In this document: piece by piece, positions 57,716 to 64,000 of the stretch
Layout: every line of letters begins with the position of its first letter
How positions within the stretch are numbered: the stretch's first letter is position 1
Made by a program: the position numbers and the translations under genes
Assembly (NCBI RefSeq): GCF_023278565.1
Contig: NC_064680.1
Span: 868,001-932,000 of the forward strand
Reading direction: 5' to 3'
DNA: 64,000 nucleotides
From: Colletotrichum lupini
Taxonomy: Eukaryota > Ascomycota > Sordariomycetes > Glomerellales > Glomerellaceae
Notes under the pieces: model-generated
The model's input: the letters and a program-made list of their open reading frames with translations, nothing else
What the model was told of the DNA's origin: nothing
The model's database searches: none

Positions 57716-59392
57716 ATGGCTGGAGCTCGTCGACTACAATTGGCCGGTTTGGCCCTGCTTGGTGGTGTGTCCGCCCTGCAGATGCAGATGCAGGTACCTG
57801 AGCAACAAGCGCCGATGATTGCCGACGATGCGCCTGTCGTCGCAACCTCCCCGTCCACCGCGTCCTCGTCGTCTTCCAAGAAGCCCTTGGTCGAGACTGA
57901 GGCTCTTCAGGATACCATCAAGGCCGACAATCTGCTCGCGCGCGCAAAGGACCTCTACGATATCGCCAAGTTGGGAGAGGAGGAGTACAACCACCCCACG
58001 CGTGTCATTGGCAGCGATGGTACGACCGTCTCCCCAGCAACTCGCGATCTTTCGTGCTTACCAGTCGTATAGGTCACCTCGGAACTCTGGAGTACATCTA
58101 CTTCGAGCTCGCGAAGCTGGGCGATTACTACAAGATCTGGAACCAGACCTTCCCTGCCGTGTCGGGCAACGTCTTCGAGTCGCGCCTCGTCATCGGGAAC
58201 GATGTGCCAAAGTCGGCCTCTCCCATGGCTCTGACCCCACCCACGAAGGATAAGGAGCCCGTATACGGCGACCTCATTTTTGTCGAGAACAATGGATGCG
58301 ACGCTTCCGACTACCCCTCCAAGGTGAAGGGAAATATCGCCTTCATCCGCCGCGGCACCTGTGCGTTTGGAGCCAAGAGCGAGCAGGCCGGCAAGGCTGG
58401 TGCTATCGCGGCCGTCGTGTACAACTACGAGACCGAGACTGTGCACGGCACCCTTGGAACCCCTTCTCCCGACCACATTGCCACGTTTGGTCTGGGTGGT
58501 GACGATGCTAAGCCCATTCTCGAGAAGCTGGGCAAGGGCAAATCCGTCGACGCTATTGCCTACATTGATGCGGTTGTCAACACCATTGAGACCACCAACA
58601 TCCTTGCCCAAACTATCGAGGGCGACCCGGACAACTGCGTGATGCTCGGTGGACACAGTGACAGTGTTGCCGAGGGACCTGGCATCAACGATGACGGCTC
58701 TGGCAGCTTGAGTCTCTTGGAGATCGCCACTCAGCTGACCAAGTTTAGCGTCAACAACTGCGTTCGCTTCGCCTGGTGGGCAGGTGAGGAGGAGGGTCTT
58801 CTCGGCTCTGACTACTACGTTGACGTCTTGCCTGAGGAGGAGAACCAGAAGATTCGTCTCTTCATGGACTACGACATGCTTGGCAGCCCCAACTACGCGT
58901 ACCAGGTCTACAACGCCACGAACGCCGTCAACCCCACTGGCTCCGAGGAGCTGCGTGACCTCTACGTGGACTGGTACAAGGCTCACGACCTTGCTTACAC
59001 TTTTATTCCGTTCGACGGTCGCAGTGATTACGACGCTTTCATCCGCAATGGCATCCCCGGCGGTGGTATTGCTACCGGTGCTGAGGGCATCAAGACTAAG
59101 GAGGAGGCCAAGCTGTTCGGCGGCAAGGCCGGCGACTGGTACGACCCGTGCTACCACCAGTTGTGCGACGATGTCGGCAACGTTAACTTGACTGCTTGGG
59201 AGATCAATACCAAGGTGAGTATCGCAAAATTCTGACCTTTATGTATGTTTCTGACAGGTGATTTAGTTGGTTTCTCACTCTGTCGCCACCTACGCCGTTT
59301 CCTTCAAGGGATTCCCTGAGCGTACCAAGGCGGCTGCCGCCTCCACTTACTCAAAGAAGGCCAAGTACCATGGCAGCAAGCTCTTCATTTAG
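57716..59392 (+). CDS. ape3: Aminopeptidase Y-type vacuolar peptidase (M28)
   Basis: The model is join(57716..58019, 58073..59214, 59267..59392), 523 residues. Introns are 53 nt (GTACGA...TATAG) and 52 nt (GTGAGT...TTTAG). A signal peptide (1-20, LQLAGLALLGGVSA) is followed by a Ser/Thr-rich propeptide. A protease-associated (PA) domain lies about 135-260 (GDLIFVENNGCDASDY, IAFIRRGTCAFGAKSEQAGKAGA). The M28 core has the zinc ligands H in GGHSDSV, D in GINDDGSG, the catalytic and ligand E in WWAGEEEGLLGS, D in FMDYDMLG and H in CYHQLCDD. All are present, so the enzyme should be active. It removes N-terminal residues from peptides in the vacuole or outside the cell. The 3'-terminal exon supplies the last 41 residues. 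Confidence 0.92.
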
Positions 59393-59872
59393 GTGTAAGA
59401 AGTCAAGTTTTGTCAACGGTATGAAGGATTAGTGTACACTATCTAGCATACAAGGACCGGAGTGTATCAAGGTTTTGTGTTCGGTGTTGGTGCGGAGGAT
59501 GGGGTTTCTTGGCGCTCATTCATAGTATTACATGCTTCATAGACAACGATTTCGCATTGAACGACGATGCCCGCCTTCGTGTAAGTGCACAGTGATTTCT
59601 TTATACGTGTATCCGACCGTGACTGTAACTATGAAGAAACCGAGGGAGAACTCAGGGATCCACCGGCGTAGAAAGCGGAGGCGCGGGGTGGTTGGTTGAG
59701 GAGCCCCCGGAGAGCGGAGACGTTCTAGTTACCCCAGATTTCCCACCTCGCTGGATCCCACGCTCTTGGCATCCCTCATTCACATCCAACTTCGATACCA
59801 TGGGTAATCCGTTTGAAGCCGACACTTGAAATGTCGGCCGTTCCTTGAACCACTGACCTGACATCGAACCCA
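59393..59872. other. Intergenic, no gene supported
   Basis: These 480 bases contain the aminopeptidase 3' region and the promoter of the next plus-strand gene. The small minus-strand frame at 59652-59873 is not supported. Confidence 0.5.
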
Positions 59873-62065
59873 ATGCCCTCTGGTTCAGTCAGCCGGACCG
59901 GCGCATGCCAGCGCTGTCACCGCCGAAAGGTCAAATGCGACCGCACCCGGCCTTCATGCGCCCCTTGTTCCCGGATCAACGTCCAGTGTACCTATGCTGC
60001 GAGGGAGCACCAGATACAACTTCGCCGGCAGGACGTCGAGAGGCTTGAGCAGCATATACGAGACCTGCAGGCAGAGAACGATAATCTGACCGGGAGACTA
60101 GCCGAGCATCAACGCCAAGCAGACACCGCGGATGAGAGGCTTGCGACTCCGACTACGACGTCGAGCCTGGGGCTGCAGACTGACGAGGCTGAAGCACCAG
60201 CTGCTGGGGGCGGCGAGATTGCTAGCCAGGTCATTCATCTATCACTCAGCGCTGGTGGTGGTCGAGACTTTGTCGGCTCGACGAGCGGTTTGTTCCTCGC
60301 CAATCTGCTACAGTCTCATAGCCAGTCTTCCGAGGCACCTAGCCATACCGTCGGCCAATACCCAAGCTCAACATCCCGCCATCATGGACGTACGGGAAGC
60401 CTTGTGCCCACCAGTGGAGCTACCAGTCTGCCGCCAAGGAGCATGACGGTAGAGATACTAGATGCATACTCCAGTCACGACCGGCTTTGCTATCCGTTTC
60501 TCTCACCGAAAGCACTGGACCGGGCCCTAGACGTTGTCTACGACGTAGGAAACCCAGAGAAGGGGAATCCGATCGACAGCTTTCTTGTCGACATGACTCT
60601 TGCCATCGGGACCGCACAAGTCTACAAGTTGAACTGGAACGGGTTCTGGGATTCCGAGGTTCACTATACACGCGCCATGACGCGCTTGGGCGATGTTCTC
60701 TCTCGCGGAGGTATCACTGCTCTTCAGGCCTTGCTTCTGATCTGTCAGTACAGGATGGGAACAACCTCACACGACACGAGCACCAGCGTCTGGCACCTGA
60801 TTGGGGTTGCGGCGAGGACATGCTTCGAGCTGGGTTTGCACAAGGGGTCGACGTATACCGTCCCTTTATCACGACCCGGTAACGAGGCGGATGTGGAGGG
60901 AAGACATGAAGACGTTGAAATCAAGAGAAGGTGTTTCTGGAGTGTGGTATCGATGGATCGGATTGCCAGTCTCATCCTGGGACGGCCGCTGGCTATCCAG
61001 CTTGAGGATATCGACGTCGACCTTCCGCCCTTCGATGTGCCTGGAAGCCCCGTCCCACTTTCCAATTCACTATCGACGGCCTCTTTCAGGACCCCAGAGT
61101 GGCATCTTGGAACCGCAATCTTCGTTCAAATTGTCAGGTACCGAATGATTTGCGGCAAGATTCTCAACGTCCTCCATCGCAGCGCGAACATAGCCCGAGA
61201 CCCAGTCACCTACGAAGATAGTCGAAACGCCCTCGCCGAAGAGCTCCAGTCATGGCGCGAGGGGACAAATAACCTTCCACTGATTGCCCCAGAGGCGCCG
61301 CTCACCTCGCCCGCCAGCAGGTCCAGTTTCCGCTCGGCAGAATGGTACAATCTCCTGTACCACAACGGAATCTTGATGCTGTTCCGCCCATCTCCCACCC
61401 TATGCGATGCCACTGGAAATAGCATCGTGCTACAGCACATGTTTGACTCTTCGCAAGAGGCCATCAAGCTGTACGCTAACCTGCACCGCTCCAGAAAGAT
61501 TAACTATTCTTGGGTGACACTTCACTCCATCTTCATCGCAGGACTCTCCTACATCTATGCACTGAGAAATCATCTCCAGCATATGCAAAGCCGGAACCCC
61601 GCGAATGCCAACACGCCCAGAGCCACACTGCGAACAACTCCCACAATCAGCCAGGTGGTCAACGATACCCGAGCCTGCTCAAAGGTGCTGGTGGCTGTGT
61701 CCGAGAGATGGGCCATGGCGCGCAACTGCTCCGAAGTATTCGACCGTCTTAGTGACGCCGTCGTCGCAGACATTGTCGAAGCCCAAACTGGAAACGGTTC
61801 ATCATCGAATGAGCCGGCTTATAACAACCAACCCACAGGCGAGACTGAGCACCTATCTCAAGCTATGGAGATGAGCCTGAATGATGCCATGTATGGTCAA
61901 GGCCCTGGCCAGAACTTTGTTAACATGACAGTCGACGAGACTTTACGAGACTGTTTTGGGGACCTGCAGAATATCTGCTATGACCAGTATCACAGCGATG
62001 CTATTGCTCAACTTTCCCAAGATTGGCTGTTTGGAATGGGAGAAACTCCGAGTCGCTACTTCTAG
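59873..62065 (+). CDS. Zn(II)2Cys6 transcription factor, Fungal_trans type
   Basis: The protein is 730 residues from one exon. The zinc cluster is C12, C15, C22, C29, C32 and C39 (ACQRCHRRKVKCDRTRPSCAPC), followed by a coiled-coil dimerisation helix at about 48-85 (VERLEQHIRDLQAENDNL). The fungal-specific regulatory domain begins near 185 (MTVEILDAYSSHDRLCYPFLSPKAL) and contains the typical LLICQYRMGTTSHDTSTSVWHLIGVAARTCFELGLH block and RRCFWSVVSMDRIASLILGRPLAI. It should bind CGG/CCG-containing sites as a dimer in the nucleus. It converges on the AtuA-family gene with 244 bp between the stops. Local regulation of that gene is possible but unproven. Confidence 0.9.
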   Translation: MPSGSVSRTGACQRCHRRKVKCDRTRPSCAPCSRINVQCTYAAREHQIQLRRQDVERLEQHIRDLQAENDNLTGRLAEHQRQADTADERLATPTTTSSLGLQTDEAEAPAAGGGEIASQVIHLSLSAGGGRDFVGSTSGLFLANLLQSHSQSSEAPSHTVGQYPSSTSRHHGRTGSLVPTSGATSLPPRSMTVEILDAYSSHDRLCYPFLSPKALDRALDVVYDVGNPEKGNPIDSFLVDMTLAIGTAQVYKLNWNGFWDSEVHYTRAMTRLGDVLSRGGITALQALLLICQYRMGTTSHDTSTSVWHLIGVAARTCFELGLHKGSTYTVPLSRPGNEADVEGRHEDVEIKRRCFWSVVSMDRIASLILGRPLAIQLEDIDVDLPPFDVPGSPVPLSNSLSTASFRTPEWHLGTAIFVQIVRYRMICGKILNVLHRSANIARDPVTYEDSRNALAEELQSWREGTNNLPLIAPEAPLTSPASRSSFRSAEWYNLLYHNGILMLFRPSPTLCDATGNSIVLQHMFDSSQEAIKLYANLHRSRKINYSWVTLHSIFIAGLSYIYALRNHLQHMQSRNPANANTPRATLRTTPTISQVVNDTRACSKVLVAVSERWAMARNCSEVFDRLSDAVVADIVEAQTGNGSSSNEPAYNNQPTGETEHLSQAMEMSLNDAMYGQGPGQNFVNMTVDETLRDCFGDLQNICYDQYHSDAIAQLSQDWLFGMGETPSRYF

Positions 62066-62309
62066 CGTCACAAGATATTGAAAGCAAATACGTTCTTCCA
62101 GTATTCGTACAAGCTATCATTATACCTCAAATCCTGCCCCGCTGTAAGAATCTTCGCGGCACCTCGACGTATCGACTCCGTAGGTACTCCGCGATCCCCT
62201 TGCCCAAGCCATCTATTCTATCCGAGGATGCAATTCCTCCATTCAAGTTGTCCAGGATTCGGCTAATACATTCATTAGTCAATGTTCATACTGAAAGAAG
62301 CAGCTCAAC

Positions 62310-64000
62310 TCACAAATGCACAGCACTGATCCCGGGGAATTCAACCCGTTCGACCCTCCGGTTTGGATTATTCTTGTACCAGTCTTCACCCAACAACTGC
62401 TTGAGCCGACTCACGGTCAAGATAGTCCGCAGCCAGGGATACTCATCCTCATTGCGAACGAAGAAGCCCACGTTCGAGTTGTCGGCCTTGTCTCCAGAAC
62501 GAGCGTGGACAATGGTTCCCAAAGGCGCAAAATCTGTCGTGCCCAAGGAGATGATGTCGATTGGATCTGCCGTGTCTGCGGATGGCCTCTCAATCTTATA
62601 TATCGCAGTGTTCTGAGGCGGAGCAACGGAGATCAGCTTGCCTGAGGCCAGAAGCACTTGATGATCAATAGCTGACTGTGGTACCAATGCCGGGAACATC
62701 TCCATGAACGGCTTCGGGTCCATCGTTCGGAAATCTAGCGACATGTGGTAGCCGGGGTAACTCTGCATTCTCACAGCATAGATCGGAATCTTGAAGTTGA
62801 CGGCCGCAATATCCTCCTTCTTTCGCGCCTGCGCAAAGACACGAAGCTGCACGGTGCCCGCCTGCTGAGAGCTAGGGTTCCGGGCTTGTGTTCCGTACTG
62901 CTCGATGCTCAGCCTGCTGAAGTTGCTGTCCTTGAAGAGGTATCCTAGCTGGTTTTTCATCATCGTCACCTTCTCGTCCACGTCAAGTCCGTTGATGTAG
63001 AATGTCGCCTCCGCCTGATACCCGCCTTCGGCGGCGAACATGACCTTCGTTGTCGGCGGTGGCGGAAGCCCTTTGGCACCCCATACTCTGACACGATCTT
63101 CCCCGGGATCTTTCTGCTCTTCGACGCGGACACTTGACAAGTCGGCCACTACGTCCGGGTTGAGGTAGAGATGGCCCTGCAGCTCGTACAACAGCTGCGC
63201 CCTGACGGTGTGCCGCGTAACATGGCCGCCGCCCTCGGTAGTCTTACCGATAACGCACTCTCCGCCGCGAGAAATCTCCGCCACAGGGAACGCGAGATCG
63301 ACCAGCTCCGGGAGGAAGTCTTTGAAGCCGGAGAAGTTGGCACCCACGACGTACGGCCCGCATTCAATCAGGTGCGCCGCGAGTAGGGCGCCGGCCAGCT
63401 CCTGGTGCTGGTCTTCTCTCCAGCCGTAGTACCACGCCGCGGCGCCCATCACTGGCGAAGCGTCGGTGCATCGCCCGCAGACTACTATGCGCGCGCCTGC
63501 TTTGAGAGCCTCCACGATGCCCCAGCACCCAATGTACGCGTTGCCACAACAGGGCTCGAAACCCCAATCGTCGAGGGTGGTCTCTGGATGATCCAAGTGC
63601 GGGAACTTCAAACTCCCCCTCCTTGAAGGGTCCTGGAGTAATCCAGAGACATCATCCCCCAAAACCGCAGCAACTACACTTTCAGGATACCCCTTCCTCC
63701 TGCACAACTCTTTAACTTTGTCAAACAACGCAACGGTATTGAGCGCCCCCGCGTTCGTCACGACGCGCACGTCCTTGGCCATGATGTCGTCGATGCATTC
63801 TTCGAGCTGCTCGTAGAAGCCGTTCTCGTAGCCGAGGTTCGGGTCGACGTCGCGCTTGGTGATTGCGTTCCAGGCGATGTTCATCTCGGAGAGCCAGTCG
63901 CCCGTGATGACTTGGACGTTGCCGGAGCGCAGCATGCGCGCCATGGCGTGGGGGTGGTCGCCTGTTGCGCCGGATACGTTTCCGATTCTGATGGAGGGTT
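62310..64000 (-). CDS. AtuA/DUF1446-family protein, partial at window edge
   Basis: The frame is open to the right edge; codons before the internal ATG at 63944 read IRIGNVSGATGDHPHAM, the family's N-terminus, so only a few residues are missing. The large N-terminal DUF1446 region (about 1-360 of the visible part) includes DWLSEMNIAW, VTNAGALN, CGRCTDASPVMGAAAWYYGW and ECGPYVVGANFSGF. The C-terminal AtuA-like ferredoxin-fold segment (LGTIVHARSGDKADNSNVGFFVRN) follows. In Pseudomonas, AtuA belongs to the acyclic terpene utilisation pathway; the biochemical role of the fungal members is not settled. Fungal relatives are often fused or clustered with acyl-CoA enzymes; none is seen here. No intron is needed. 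Confidence 0.88.
   Translation of the reverse strand, partial: PSIRIGNVSGATGDHPHAMARMLRSGNVQVITGDWLSEMNIAWNAITKRDVDPNLGYENGFYEQLEECIDDIMAKDVRVVTNAGALNTVALFDKVKELCRRKGYPESVVAAVLGDDVSGLLQDPSRRGSLKFPHLDHPETTLDDWGFEPCCGNAYIGCWGIVEALKAGARIVVCGRCTDASPVMGAAAWYYGWREDQHQELAGALLAAHLIECGPYVVGANFSGFKDFLPELVDLAFPVAEISRGGECVIGKTTEGGGHVTRHTVRAQLLYELQGHLYLNPDVVADLSSVRVEEQKDPGEDRVRVWGAKGLPPPPTTKVMFAAEGGYQAEATFYINGLDVDEKVTMMKNQLGYLFKDSNFSRLSIEQYGTQARNPSSQQAGTVQLRVFAQARKKEDIAAVNFKIPIYAVRMQSYPGYHMSLDFRTMDPKPFMEMFPALVPQSAIDHQVLLASGKLISVAPPQNTAIYKIERPSADTADPIDIISLGTTDFAPLGTIVHARSGDKADNSNVGFFVRNEDEYPWLRTILTVSRLKQLLGEDWYKNNPNRRVERVEFPGISAVHL

Noticed and set aside
57955..59157. Minus-strand 400-residue open frame
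   Set aside because: It lies entirely antisense to the aminopeptidase exons, which have all catalytic motifs and good splice sites; it is a codon-bias shadow.

Overview
The window looks like a piece of a filamentous ascomycete genome (Pezizomycotina, probably Sordariomycetes; the genus cannot be fixed from sequence alone). The evidence is short introns (mostly 50-160 nt) with GT..AG ends and CTAAC/CTAAT branch points, Zn2Cys6 regulators, a HET-domain relic, a cyclophilin gene of the Neurospora type, and strong repeat-induced point mutation (RIP). GC-rich gene blocks alternate with very AT-rich blocks that have almost no CpA or TpG.

Layout. 1-7030 is a gene-free RIP block with a long inverted repeat (about 1-1580 against 2490-4072) and an 11-bp minisatellite (5222-5419). 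A 2.7-kb gene island (7080-9610) holds a small secreted protein gene and a 2-oxoglutarate/Fe(II) oxygenase. 9756-16552 is a full-length RIPped Ty1/Copia element on the plus strand. 16600-25661 holds a conserved fungal unknown, an NTF2/SnoaL-like protein, a HET-domain pseudogene and a large C2H2 zinc-finger/protein-kinase gene. 25691-33628 is a second copy of the same Copia family on the minus strand, carrying a later 514-bp insertion that is not RIPped. 33633-35114 is the 5'-truncated remainder of another C2H2-finger gene with a different C-terminal module. 35311-37205 is a RIPped Fot1/pogo-type DNA transposon.

From about 37.2 kb on the sequence is ordinary core genome: a Zn2Cys6 regulator, a MARVEL membrane protein gene with an odd in-frame TGA, the epsin-like ENT3, a dual-start cyclophilin, RNA polymerase III subunit RPC6, tRNA-Lys(CUU), a ZIP zinc transporter, a vacuolar aminopeptidase (M28), a second Zn2Cys6 regulator, and an AtuA/DUF1446 protein that runs off the right edge.

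The most unusual part is 20-35 kb. Three genes of types linked to fungal non-self recognition (HET relic, finger-kinase, finger plus unknown module) lie together. The Copia element between the last two has unmatched flanks and a 5'-truncated gene on each side, as expected for a rearrangement breakpoint. The second candidate is the MARVEL gene, whose stop codon is followed by 200 more sense codons in the same frame.
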